The translations under genes were made by a program, and so were the position numbers. Below the pieces are notes generated by a model, which was given only the letters and a program-made list of their open reading frames with translations, was not told where the DNA came from and did not search any database. Below, piece by piece: positions 22,184 to 33,082 of a stretch of 64,000 nt of DNA; position 1 is the first letter of the stretch, and each line of letters begins with the position of its first letter. Source of the stretch: Dermatemys mawii (Eukaryota; Chordata; Testudines; Dermatemydidae); contig ML677334.1 in assembly GCA_007922305.1 (NCBI GenBank), positions 21,935,697-21,999,696 on the forward strand. Reading direction: 5' to 3'.

Positions 22184-22281
22184 ATATCTTAGAAACAGTA
22201 GCCAATCATTTGTTTTAACTGTCATATTTGAATTCAGCACATCAAAATACATAATAAATATCACATTTTATCTCTAAAGCA
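22184..22281. repeat. Right terminal inverted repeat
   Basis: Reverse complement counterpart of 19787-19884; the inner edge ATATCTT and AGCCAATC (22184-22207) is best conserved. Confidence 0.65.
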
Positions 22282-22353
22282 GACTACTTCTAAAAAATTG
22301 TAGACCAGTGTTATAGGAGGTGCATGAGCATGAAGAATAAACTTACTGGGTAT

Positions 22354-23014
22354 TGTGATGGGGCAAGGCCGGATGGCTATAGGAAAGTGCTAAAGAATAG
22401 ATATGTTAGTCTCAGGCTAAACAAATCCCTGGTACCAATGGAACCTTCTAGAAAGGAGTAGAAACAGCTAGCCTGATTGGGACACCTGTAGCCAATCAGG
22501 GACTGGCTGAAACCAGTTAAAAACCTCCCAGTTAGACAGGTGGGTGTGGGTGTCAGGAGCTGTGAGAGGAAGTTGTGCTGTCGGTGAGACTGAGTGGTGG
22601 ACAACATATTGTACGCAAGGAAGGAGGCCCTGAGGTAAGGGTGAAGTGGAGTTTGAAGAAGCGGGGACTGCTGTGGGGAAGTAGCCCAGGGAATTGTATT
22701 GTGTTTTGTGGATAAAAGGTCAGCCATCTTAGGTGATACTGTTAGGGTCCCTGGGCTGGAGCCCGGAGTAGAGGGCGGGCCTAGGCTCCCCCATTTCTGC
22801 CTCCCCTAATTAGTCTCTGAGATTGGGAGACAATAGAGACTGTGCCAGGAAGGATAGCTTCTCCTCACTGGCTTATGATGAAAATGGCTCAGTAGGCTGT
22901 GACCTTGTCTCTAGAGAGAGAAGGGCTACGTGGAGGGTCACAGTGAGCCTCTGAGGCTAGTGAAAATCCACCAGGAAACGCAGGATCCACCAAGATAAGG
23001 ACAGAGCTTTGTCA
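22354..23014 (+). mobile_element. Candidate solo LTR
   Basis: It starts TGTGATGGGGC and ends CTTTGTCA. The 6-bp flanks are gggtat (22348-22353) and tggtat (23015-23020), 5 of 6. The inside is GC-richer than the surroundings and contains CCTGGGCTGGAGCCCGGAGT. No retroviral genes are adjacent. It begins 72 bp after the transposon ends. Confidence 0.5.
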
Positions 23015-23020
23015 TGGTAT

Positions 23021-24057
23021 GCTGACCCGGTCAGTGCAGATTAGGCAAGCAATCCCCGTGGATTTGGGGAAGGGAAAAAAACAGATGGTCTTGCTTGTCC
23101 ACATCCTACCTAGAGTTGTCAGGCATCCTGAAGCTCTCATGGAGGTGTTTCTGTGGGGGAAGGTTGGAATAATACCAAAGAGGTAGAATTCCTTCTTGTG
23201 TCCCCTCCAGCCACAATCTGTTCTTTGTCTGCATCTGCTAAACTCTTCTTCCTTCCACTCACAGTGTCTGAGGGGGATGATTTTGCTCCTCTTATGATCA
23301 ATCTGGCTCAGAAGCCCATGAAATGTGATACTTGTTATAACAGAGTCATTCTTGGCAGCTTCTTCAAGTGCTTGTGTAATGTCTCTGTAAATCTGTACAC
23401 AATGAAGATGGAAAAAGAGAGAGACGGTGACATTGCCAAGCATTTATGGAAAGGAAACTCCATAATGAGAATCGAGGTAAAAGGCTTAAATTGATATAAG
23501 TGTGATATTCGCCCCAAGGAGCCTGATTCTCATCTGACTCACTTCACATTGACTCCAACTGAGTGATTCTTCACTTGCACTGGTGAAAGTGGGAGGAGAA
23601 TCAGGGCCAAGCAAGATGTTTATTACAAATGTCTATAAGCTCCATCATTTTAATCATGTAACTTTATTATTCACCTTCCCAGTAGTAAAAAATGGTTTGG
23701 ATAAACATATGGGGCCACATTCACTGTCTTGCCACTTTGTTTACTCCAGTGGGATTGCATGAGTGAAACTGAGAGCAGCATTTGGTTTGCATTCCAGCTG
23801 GTTCAGATACTGAAAACTGCATAGTGATTGCAAATTCTATAAGAATCCCTTTATGAACAAGAATCAGGCCAATTTGTGATCTCATTCAGACCTTGTGCAA
23901 CCAGATGTGAAATAGATAATACCACACACAGTCAGCCCTTTTTTGTCCACACCTGCAACAATATTGTCTATATTCTTAAAATGCAGTATGTATATATTAA
24001 TTTATCATAAAAGATGGGATTTTGTCTGCCAAAAGTGAAAGCAATTAATAGATTTCA
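23021..24057. other. No recognised gene
   Basis: A 143-codon minus-strand frame (23012-23443) has no recognisable domain. A short old repeat ending GAGAATCAGGGCC lies near 23520-23610. Confidence 0.45.
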
Positions 24058-24920
24058 AAGGGACATTTGTGATCATCTAATGTGACATCCGGTACAACAC
24101 AAGCCATAGAACTTCCCCCAAAATAATTCTTAGTTCATATATTCTAGAAAAATAGCCAATCTTGATTTAAAAATTGTTAGTGATGGAAAATCCATCATGA
24201 CATTTGATAAATTGTTCCAGTGGTTAATTACCTTCACATGTTGAAAATACATGCCTTATTTCTAGTCTGAATTTGTCTAGCTTCAACTCCTACCCACTGG
24301 ATCCTGTTATACCTTTCTCTCCCAGATCAAAGAGTAATCTGTTATATTTTGTTCCCCATGTAAGTACTTATTGACTGTAATCAAGTCACCCCAACCCCTT
24401 AATCTTCTCTTTGTCAAGTTAAATAGACTCAAAGAGCTCAGTCACCATAATGTCAGTTTTGTCATCCTTTAATCAGTCTTGTGACTTTTCTCTGAACCCT
24501 CTCCAATTTATCAACATCCTTCTTGAATTGTGGGCACCAGAAATGGACGCAGACAGTATTCTTGCAGTGGTCACATCGGTGTCAAATAGAGAGGGGAAAT
24601 ATCGTCTCTGTCCTTACTTGAGTTTCCCATTTTTGCATCCCAGGATTGCATTAACTCTTTTGCTAACAGAATCATGCTGGGAGCTCATGTTCAGCTGATT
24701 AACCACCATGACCACAAAATGTTTTTTAGTGTCACCGCTTTCCAGGATAGCGTCCCCCATCCTGTAAGTAAGGTCTACATTTCCCCCCTTCCCCCACCCC
24801 AGATATGTATATTTACATTTAACATTTCTAAAACACACATTGTTTGCTTGTGACAGTTCTACCAAGCAATCTAGATCACTCTGAATCAGTGACCTGTCCT
24901 CTTCACTGTTTACCACTCAC
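24058..24920 (-). mobile_element. CR1 LINE, 5'-truncated
   Basis: Long run of CR1 3' sequence in reverse: GATCATCTAATGTGACATCC, GATGGAAAATCCATCATGAC, AATTGTTCCAGTGGTTAATT, AATCAAGTCACCCCAACCCC and, further in, GTCCTCTTCACTGTTTACCA. The 3' end is at about 24058. The coding part is broken. Confidence 0.8.
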
Positions 24921-24924
24921 AGAG

Positions 24925-25620
24925 AGAGGTACCTAAATCTGGGCTGCAGGGAGGTGCCTGTCTCTGCAAGTGACCCACAATCCTGGGAAAGATAAGTGCT
25001 CTTCGGTCTAACTTGCATGTGGAGCCTGATCTGGTAGGCGGGCTCAGAGGCTGTGGTAGTGGAGGGGGAGGAGCTCCCTTATCTTTAGCCCAATGGTTAG
25101 AGCACTCACTCAGGACCTGGGAGACCACCAGTTTAATCCCCACTCTGCCTCATGAGGATAAAGGCTCTGCCACCTCTCAAGTGAGTGCTCTAACTAGAAC
25201 TGTAGAGTCATTCAGACTCATTCTTTGGCCCAATTAATATTTAATTATTTAATTAAAGAAGAACAACTTCAACAGGAGGAATTGAGTGAACCTGAATATC
25301 TGGTGACAGCACTCTCCTGAGAGGTGGGATATTCCTATTCAAATCACTTCTCCTCACCAGGCAGATGGGAAAACTTATACTGGGGGTCTCCTATACCCTG
25401 AGTGAGTGTGGCAACCACAGAGTTTAAGATTATGAGGGAGGTAGTCTTCTGCTGGTTGTTTTGTTTGGAGTTAGACGGCCTTTAAGCATGTCTACTGGAT
25501 TGGGTCCACATGTGAGCTAGATGGAGGAGCACCTATATTCCCCTGGTTCATGGATCACTCTGGGGCATTGGTGGGAGGTAAGTGTTTGGCATCTAGAGGG
25601 AGGCTGCAGTGTGCATACCC
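24925..25620. repeat. Probable dispersed repeat with SINE-like module
   Basis: Contains CCCAATGGTTAGAGCACTCA and CAGGACCTGGGAGACCACCAG, a module seen in reptile SINE-like repeats, plus GAGCCTGATCTGGTAGGCGG upstream. Ends are not defined. Confidence 0.4.
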
Positions 25621-25894
25621 AGAACCATAGGCCCCTAGGGAAATGCTACTGCAAAATCTTAGGACCCAAGTGAATTTAAGTGCCTACAGAATTCCATGGC
25701 ATCTGAGTGGGTATTTTGTGGATCACAACGGCACCCAAAAATACAACTTAGGCCTAACCACCTTTGGGGATCTGAACCTCAGGACTAAGAAAGGAAACAT
25801 TCCAGTACATAGGCAGGAAATAATATGATAATCTAGGATTCCCTGGTGTCTAGTTTTTTTACCAGAATGCTTGGTAGTTAAAAGTATGGTCAGC

Positions 25895-26545
25895 AGTGCT
25901 GCAGGTCTAAGGCAGGCTAGTCCCTACCTGTCCTAGCACCATGCTGAGCCCTGGAAGCATCCAGCAGGTTTGGCTCATAGGTGTGTGGTGCGGGGCGGAC
26001 ATGGGGCTCCGTCTCCACACTCTCATTGACGAGGAATTGCAGTCAATGGGAGCTGGGGGTTAGGCTGGCCACTTCCGAGACACAGCACAGAGCCAGGACA
26101 GGCAGGGAGCCTGCCTTAGCCCTGTTGCACTGCTGACCTGGAAGTAAGCCGGCGCTCCGACCCCTTACCCCAACCCTGAGACCCACCCAACCCAGAACCC
26201 CCTCCTAGACCCCAAACCCCTCATTCCCGGGCCTGCCCCAGAGCCTGCACCCCCAGCTGGAGCCTTCACTCCCTCTGCCCCTCCAATCCCCTGCCCCAGA
26301 CCTGATCCTCCTCCCACCCTACAAACCCCTCGATCCCAGATGGGAACACCCTCCTGAACCCAAACCTCTTCATCCTTGCCCTCACACCAGAGCCTTCACC
26401 CCCAGCTGGAGCCCTCACTCCCGCCACACACTCCAACCCCCAACCCTAGACTGGAGCTCATGCCCACACCTTCAGAGGAAGGTAGGAGTAGGGGGCGGGG
26501 CAAGAGTGTTCAGTTTTGTGTGAGTAGAAAGTTGGCAACCCTATG
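25895..26545. mobile_element. GC-rich non-autonomous element related to 58549-59470
   Basis: Shares GGCAGGGAGCCTGCCTTAGC with the element at 58549-59470. The interior is CCCCAACCC/CCAGAACCCC-rich, like a degenerate minisatellite. The right end GAAAGTTGGCAACCCTATG is a plausible terminus; the left end is unclear. Confidence 0.5.
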
Positions 26546-27060
26546 ATAACCAGATTACTAATATAGAGTAAATTGGGTGTAACAAAAAATTACTATAAGA
26601 AGAACCAAAATTTGACTGACAGACACCCAAAAGAGCAGAGGCCAACATTTTAAAAAGTGACTTAGTGATTTTCCAGCTGCCTCAATTTTGAATGATTAGC
26701 CTGAGTCTGTTTAGAAGGCCCTGGTTTGTCAGGAAGTGTAGATCGTTCATCCACTGAAAATGAGGCCTATTTAATGATTCTCATGATGGGCACTTAATAA
26801 CTGAAGTGCCCAATTCTTTTGGAATATTAACATTTGATAGATGTGCCTGGTCTGCTAAATGTTTATATAGAGGTTTCAGTCAATTCAATAAAAAAACTAC
26901 ATATTACAGTTGTAACAATGCTCATTCTGTAATATGATAGCACCCTGTTAAATAGAAAGATCTGAATGTGTTCCTATATAATGATTCTCTACACAAAAGC
27001 TAACTGTTGTAATGACTGTTGCTTTTGTTTCTGATATTTACAACTTCTTGGGTGTTCTTC
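26546..27060. other. No recognised gene; may include LINE 3' sequence
   Basis: AT-rich DNA just beyond the 3' side of the minus-strand LINE at 27060-29210. Nothing else is seen. Confidence 0.4.
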
Positions 27061-29210
27061 TTTCGAATGTTTCACAAGTTGATATTTAGTTCAGCCAGCT
27101 CATTGTTGCATCATCAAAGGTGGCAAGATATAGCAGTGGATCGTTATCCACATTTGTAAGACAGATGTCATCTGCGTATACATACTTATCAACCTTTGTT
27201 GTTGGTAGGTCATAAGTATACAAGCTGAAAATAACAGAAGATAGAACCAATCCTTGTGGAAGTCTATTACAGTGACACCTAGGCTGGCTGACTTTGTCTC
27301 CAGATTGCAAGATGAAGCTTCAATCATATCAAATGATAGCTTCACTATCATTTCCATGGTAATCCACACTAGTGGCCTACAGAAAATAGTATGCAAAAAC
27401 TTGGCTGTCAGCTCCACATGCCAGTCAGTGTCACATAGAGCTGACATCCATCAGAACAGCGCCAACTTTTTTTTCCTCTTCTCAAAGGCATCATCAATGT
27501 CTTGTGTTAGGCGAATGACTTGATCTTGGGTACACCATCTTGTCTGAAGCCAGCCTGAACAAAGAGCAGATGTGGTTGGATAACCTCATTGATGTTCTTC
27601 AGAATCATTCTCTCTGTAAGCTCCTATGTGATACAGAGGAGAGAGAGGGGTTAGTAGCGTTGGGATCTTTCCAGTGACTTTCCTGGTTTTGGAATGGCTA
27701 TAACCTTTGCTCTGAACCAGATTTTTGGGATGCACTTTCCTGGAAACATCAGTTGAGGACCTGAAGCAGTCAGATTTTGGACCTGTCTGAAGTAGGAACT
27801 CCATCTGGATATAATCCAGGCTTGGAGCCTTTTCTGTTTTCATATCTTTATGTCCTGGTCTAGCTCTTTGTCCGAAAAGGGAGCCATCAAGTATCAATCC
27901 CCACTTGGAACTTGTCACTACTCTGTAATCTCAGTTCTGATTGAATGGCTGAAAGACTTCTCTGAGATCTGTGTGTGGCTGTTAGCCACATGCTGGGATG
28001 CAATGGTATTTGTGGTGACTGGAAACTCCTTGTGCCTGGACTCTTCAGAATGTCTTTTGACAGTCAGCCAAGCGTTCAGGCTACACAGAGTAAAGTCCAT
28101 CTTTATGACTGACTCTCTCCATCAGTCATGCCTCATTTGATTTCACAGTTGAATGAGTTCCTCGCATTTATTACTGGACTCCTGTTTGTTATTAGCTGAT
28201 CTGAATTCCTGGTAGAGCTTAATTGCGCCTGATGACCACCCAGAGATATACTGGCAGTGATAGCATCTAGGAATCAATTTCTTAGCAGCTGCTAGAATTA
28301 ATTCACTGGAAGTCTGGTAGCAGTCATTTATATTGGCTGGACATGTCAAGTCCAACTCAGTCAGTTTGCTGACCAGTGTCTCTAGTTCTTCTTGCAAGAC
28401 CTCCCATTGAGGTTTCCAAAGATTCCACTGGGCCTTCTGTAAGCTGTTTGTTGATATCTGCAGGCACATGGTGATCAAAGACAGCTGATTGCTGAGTCTT
28501 TGGGAAAGCTTGAAAGCTGCCACTCTATGACCAGTGTTGACAGTTGCGAGTGCACTGGAAGAGAGCCTGTTGCATATCTGCTACTGTGAAAAGTTGGTGT
28601 TTGCTTTGGGTTATAGCGGAGTTGAAAGTCAATGATTGATGCCCACTCCATTAGACTTTCTCTACCTGCATTGTTGTCAGGGTCTTCCCAGTTGACATGA
28701 CAGAAATTGAAGTTGACACGGCAGATGGGAGGACTTGGAAAGATGGGCAGAGCAGGGATTGGGCAGTTAAATGATTGAAACTTGTAGCCATTAATCAGCA
28801 TGAGCTCATTTACCTTTATTGCCTGCCATTCTGTGATGTCACGTGGACCAGATGTTCATATAGTGACAGCGGACAGCCCTTCTTTAATGTAAGATGCCAT
28901 CCCATACTGCTTGTAATGGTGATGAGTCATGACAGTGTAGCCTAGAACTGAAATGCAAGTCAGTAGTGGAATGTGTCTCCTGAAGCAAGATGATGTGTGC
29001 ATCCAGGTTTGTAGGTAAGTGGAAGGAGGTATCCCCCTTTACTGCCACAGTCCCCTCAATATTATAAAATGTAAAATGCAATATATAAAATGCAGCATCT
29101 TGAGAACCTGCCCCTTGGTAGAGTTTGCAGCTCTGGCCCTGAAAGGAGGCCCATTGGAGGATAGTTCTTTTGGACTGATTGCTTAGAATGCAAACTGTAT
29201 TTTGCATTTT
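27060..29210 (-). mobile_element. Degraded non-LTR retrotransposon (EN plus RT)
   Basis: Protein remnants in coding order on the minus strand are an endonuclease near 29200-28475 and a reverse transcriptase toward 27086. This is the normal LINE order. It is unlike the CR1 copies in wording, so it is a different clade, possibly Jockey- or RTE-like. Confidence 0.7.
27086..29207 (-). pseudogene. LINE ORF2 remnant: endonuclease and YADD reverse transcriptase
   Basis: ORF2 copies the element's RNA into DNA at a nick made by its endonuclease. In coding order, the piece at 28884-29207 includes DAHIILLQETHS, the conserved LQETH strand bearing the endonuclease glutamate. The piece at 28475-28801 includes NFCHVNWEDPD and NPKQTPTFHSS, matching the GDFNxHxxxW and later endonuclease segments. 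A middle piece (27586-27918) includes HPKNLVQSKGYSHSKT, resembling the RT region where KPxxSYRPIS-type sequence is expected. The last piece (27086-27310) includes LPQGLVLSSVIFSLYTYDLP followed by VYADDICL; the YADD catalytic box is at 27167-27178. Frames change and stops interrupt between pieces, so it is inactive, although the catalytic box itself is intact. Confidence 0.75.
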
Positions 29211-30067
29211 TGTCTACTTTCGTTTTGCTTTATGCTACTCGTGGGGAATGCCATGAGAAGGCAGAAGAGATGTCTCCCTTCTCAGATGTTAACAGAACAA
29301 CGGTGCCTATTTTTTATTTTTTTTTAAACATATGTTGAAGTGATCTTAGTGTTTGTGAAAGATGCCAGATGGATAGCTCTGAAGAACTGAAGTACTCTAT
29401 TTATTCATAGGACAGTGACAACTCAAGCAGCAGCCATGCAAGTTTCCCTGGATTACTTCCACCAATGTGTCTCAACCTTGACAAGGGGGTGCCATCAATA
29501 AGAGTGAGAAATTAAGTCATCCTCTATTCAGTCCTTGCATTCTCTGCAGGTGCATTGATTTAAATCACAGATTTAAATCATGGTTTACTCAGCAAGCAGA
29601 AAATCTTGATTATATCATCAACTTCAGTCGTGTTTTACATTTGTACTTTTATTTTCCTAAAGAAAAGTTGATTCTCATTGGTTGGTAACTATTAAAACAT
29701 GCTGATTTGCAGTTAAATATAGCCTTTACACTAAATGTGGCACTTCTTTTTGATAATAAGGAAAATGCACTGTATCTATACTCATTTATTTAAGTACTTA
29801 TCTAGCTAAACTAATATTTATTCACATTCTTAAGTTTTACATTTTGATTACATTCAAAAATGGTAAATGATGCATTTTTATTCACAAAATTCAAATTCAA
29901 TAAAAAATGCACAAAAAGGACTTGTAGTCCTGCAGTACTGGATTAACTACGTCTACTGAACAGCCTAAAAGCCTTATAATGTTTCATAATGATGTGATGG
30001 ATAAATATTTATTTTACTGTTTTCATGAGAACAAAATCTAACATGCGACTTTATCATTTGTGAAAGA
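29211..30067. other. AT-rich DNA with GATTTAAATC palindromic repeat
   Basis: 29555-29590 contains TGATTTAAATCACAG and ATTTAAATCATGG, an AAATC-rich palindromic motif found at the edges of a turtle-type dispersed repeat. The rest to 30067 is anonymous. Confidence 0.4.
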
Positions 30068-30081
30068 CTCTAAGCTTAGAG

Positions 30082-30844
30082 CAGGGGTGGGCAAACTACA
30101 GCCCGTGGGCCACATCCGACCCCCTTCTACTTTCCTCCCCGTGACTGCCCCCCTCAGAATCCCTGACCCTCTGCTCCTTGTCTCCTGACCTCCCCTCCAG
30201 AGACACCCGGCCCCTAACCATCCCCTTGGGACCCCTGCTCCTTGTCACCAACTCAGCACCCCTGCTTCTATCCAACACCCCAGCTCCTTGTCCCCGACTG
30301 CCCCCACCAGAGACCCACCACCCTTAACCACCACCTCCTAAGACCCCACCTCCTATCTAAGCCCCCTTGCTCTTTTTCCCCTGACTGCTCCCTACAGAGA
30401 CCCCTGCCCCTAACCATCCCACTTGGACCTCACCCCCTATCCAACCCTCCTTGTCCCCTGACTGCCCCCACCCCTCTCCACATCCCCGCTCCTTTACAGA
30501 GCCCCAGGACTCCCATGCCCCATCCAAAATCCCTCCACCAGAACTCCGCCCCATCCAACTGCTCCCTGATCCCTGTCCCCTGACTGCCCCCTGGGTTTCC
30601 CTGCCCCTTATCCAGCCTCCCCGGCACTGGCCCCCTTACCGTGCTGCTCACAGCAATGGCCAGATCCAGACACGCTGCCGCGTGATCCCCCCCACCCCCA
30701 AGTGCTGCCCACGCGACGCGCTGAGGCTGCGGAGGGATAGTGGGGGGAGGGGCTGTGGGAGCCTCCCCAGCCAGAGCTTGGGAGCTGGGCAGGAAGAGCC
30801 CGTGGGCCGGATGTGGCCTGCGGGCTGTAGTTTGCCCACACTTG
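30082..30844. mobile_element. Non-autonomous hAT (GGGTGGGCAAACTAC ends) with minisatellite interior
   Basis: The left end CAGGGGTGGGCAAACTACAG pairs with the right end read backwards, CAAGTGTGGGCAAACTACAG. CTCTAAGCT occurs at 30068-30076 and again at 30845-30853, but on the left it is 5 bp away from the terminus. Interior 30120-30600 is C-rich and quasi-repetitive. Frames across it are compositional shadows. Confidence 0.8.
30140..30600. repeat. Degenerate C-rich minisatellite, ~77-bp period
   Basis: The phrase TGACTGCCCCC recurs near 30142, 30296, 30382, 30458 and 30577, often followed by CAGAGACCC and CCCTAACCATCC. Spacings are near 77 bp or multiples of it, with variation. Confidence 0.6.
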
Positions 30845-30853
30845 CTCTAAGCT

Positions 30854-31194
30854 AAGTGCGCAACAGCTATCTGGCTTGCTGATCAATTATTGTTCTTTAC
30901 CTGAAGACTGAGTTTTCTTTTTTATTCTTTTGTGGGCTCAGTTACTGTAGTTTTGATTGTAAGAGATGAGATATTGACCTTTCAGCATTTGCTAGGATTT
31001 TCTTACACATATAGAAAGCACGCTCACCCACCATTGAACTTTTGACTGAACATCTTAAACATCCATATGGTAATATTTCATGCTTCTAGTATGCAGCACT
31101 TTTCATCTTCAGAACTCATAAGAGGTAACTAATTATTCCTCATAATTTCCCAGTGAGGAAGTGTAACCAGGAACCTCAGTGAGTCACAACTGAG
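30854..31194. repeat. Anonymous DNA with possible MIR-like fragment
   Basis: 31080-31160 has AACTCATAAGAGGTAACTAA and CCCAGTGAGGAAGTG, weakly like a MIR SINE. Otherwise nothing. Confidence 0.3.
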
Positions 31195-31748
31195 AATACC
31201 AAATTCAGAATACCAAACACTGCTGAGAAATAAGGCAGATATACCCCAAAGCTGGTGGTTATTCTCTCAGAAGATATACCAGATCAGCAACAAAAGTAAA
31301 TCTGTCTTGCCATGCTGGCTAACAAGAAATCAGAAAAAACAATCTTCTTAGGTATTCCAGTCCTTGTATTACCATCAAAAACACTAGACTTAACAATGAG
31401 TGGTTATTTGAAACCAATTTCATCAACCAAAGAGTTCTTCTGATCCCAAAGGGCCAGCAACATACCCAGGTCAATATATAACTCAAATCTTACCACTAAT
31501 TCTTGCCAACCCTTTAGTATCTAATGGCTTATTTTTAAAAAAGAAAAGTGAGAGTTAAAATTTCTTAAAGGAATCAAATACATACAACAATTTCAGGGTT
31601 CTCAGATCAGGCTCGTAACAGTGATGTTCTGGTAGTTTCCAAAATAATTGGAAGGTCCTCAGTCCCTTGGTCAGAATGCTTCCATTAGTAAAAGTTCATA
31701 GTCCAGAGGTTTGAGCAGAACGGAGGCAAAATGGAGATGTTTCGTTGG

Positions 31749-31757
31749 CCTTTTATA
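31749..31757 (-). promoter_or_regulatory. TATA box of the probable LTR
   Basis: Reads TATAAAAGG on the minus strand. It supports the LTR reading of this block. Confidence 0.4.
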
Positions 31758-32142
31758 GCTTTTACCATTTAAAGGGAAATCAATGGTTTCAACAAAGCCC
31801 TTAGAACTGCTTGTGGAAAAATAGAGGAAACAAGATGGAGTTTGGAGTCACATGGGAAAGTCACATGTCCATGCCTGCTTCGCTTAGTCATAGCAAAGGC
31901 CATTCCCTATATTCTAGTTCAAACATCTTCAGAAAGTCCACTAGGTTTAGATAGGCTTCTTCCAGGTCCATTGTGTTAGTTGATGAGACATCAACTTGAA
32001 TATAGGGCTGTCAAGCGATTAAAAACATTAATCGTGATTAATTGCACAGTTAAAAAAATTAATCGTGATTAATTGCACTGTTAAACAATAATAGAATACT
32101 ATTTATTTAAATATTTTGGGATGTTTTCTACATTTTCAAATA

Positions 32143-32229
32143 CAGGTGAACCTCGCAATACCGCGACGATCGGGGTGCAAAAAAATTGACCGTGGTAAAC
32201 GCGGGGTGCAGTATTGCAGGGTTCTACTG
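32143..32229. mobile_element. 87-bp pogo-like MITE with TA target
   Basis: The left end CAGGTGAACCTCGCAATACC pairs with the right end read backwards, CAGTAGAACCCTGCAATACT. TA flanks both sides (32141-32142 and 32230-32231). The related copy at 17420-17450 lacks the insertion. Confidence 0.85.
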
Positions 32230-32529
32230 TATACTGATTTTGATTACAATACAGAATACGAAGTGTACAGTGCTCACTTAATATTTATTTTTGATTACAA
32301 GTATTTGCACTGTAAAAAAACAAAAGAAATAGTATTTTGCAATTCACCTAATACAAGTACTGTAGTGCAATCTCTTTATCATGAAAGCTGAACTTACAAA
32401 TATAGAATTGTGTACAAAATAAACTGCATTCAAAAATAAAACAATGTAAAATTTTAGAGCCTGCAAGTCCACTCAGTCCTACTTCTTGTTCAGCCAATCA
32501 CTCAGATGAACAAGTTTGTTTACATTTGC

Positions 32530-32700
32530 AGGAGATAATGCTGCCTACTTCTTGTTTACAGTGTCACCTGAAAATGAGAACAGGCATTCTCATGGTACTG
32601 TCATAGCTGACATCACAAAATATTTACATGCCAGATGTGCTAAAGAGTCATATGTCCCTTCATGCTTCAACCACCATTCCAGAGGACATGTGTCCATGCT
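32530..32700 (-). pseudogene. hAT transposase C-terminal remnant, left arm
   Basis: On the minus strand a segment reads MDTCPLEWWLKHEGTYDS, LAHLACKYF and then, after a stop, ECLFSFSGDTVNKK before another stop. This is the same C-terminal dimerisation region seen at 17680-17830. It is non-functional. A counterpart reading KKRAELSPVNVNKLVCLS sits on the opposite strand at 33082-33138 in the right arm, which proves the inverted arrangement. Confidence 0.75.
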
Positions 32701-32744
32701 GATGATGGGTTCTACTCGATAACAATCCAAAGCACTATGAACCG

Positions 32745-33082
32745 ATTTGATAGTAGCCTTCAACTACCTGAAGAGGGGTTCCAAAAAGGACGGAGCTGGT
32801 TGCTTTCAGTGGTGGCAGATGACAGAACAAGAAGCAATGGTCTAAAGTTATAGCGGGGGAGGTCTAAGTTGGATATTAGGAAAAACTATTTCACTAGGCA
32901 GGTGGTGAAGCACTGAAATGAGTTACCTAGGGAGGTAGTGGAATCTCCTTAGAGGTTTTTAAGGCCCAGCTTGACAAAGCCCTGGCTGGGATGATTTAGT
33001 TCGTGTTGGTTCTGGTTTGCGCAGGGGATTTGACTTGATGACTTCGTGAGGTCTCATCCAGCTCTGATCTTCTATGATTCTA
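32745..33082 (+). mobile_element. CR1 LINE 3' fragment inside the fold-back hAT
   Basis: Contains CCTTCAACTACCTGAAGAGG, GGATATTAGGAAAAACTATT, TTTTTAAGGCCCAGCTTGAC and the ending TCTATGATTCTA, the CR1 3' terminus. The 5' junction is approximate. Confidence 0.85.

Larger units (their letters stand above)
19787..22281 (+). mobile_element. ~2.5 kb DNA transposon of an unnamed family, with gene
   Basis: Long imperfect inverted repeats bound the unit: 19787-19884 and 22184-22281, each 98 bp. The best-conserved part pairs GATTGGCT...AAGATAT (19861-19884) with its complement at 22184-22207. Between them lies one gene on the plus strand (20278-21965) and a cluster of TGATGCAAT sites (20060-20140). 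I could not identify a target-site duplication. The inverted ends plus one large gene indicate a cut-and-paste DNA transposon; the superfamily is not one I can name from the sequence. Confidence 0.65.

Noticed and set aside
23012..23443. 143-codon minus-strand frame
   Set aside because: No recognisable domain, no nearby exon signals, and a comparable antisense frame exists; likely chance.
30242..30855. Proline-rich frames of 113 and 134 codons
   Set aside because: Translations of a C-rich minisatellite inside an hAT element; composition, not coding.
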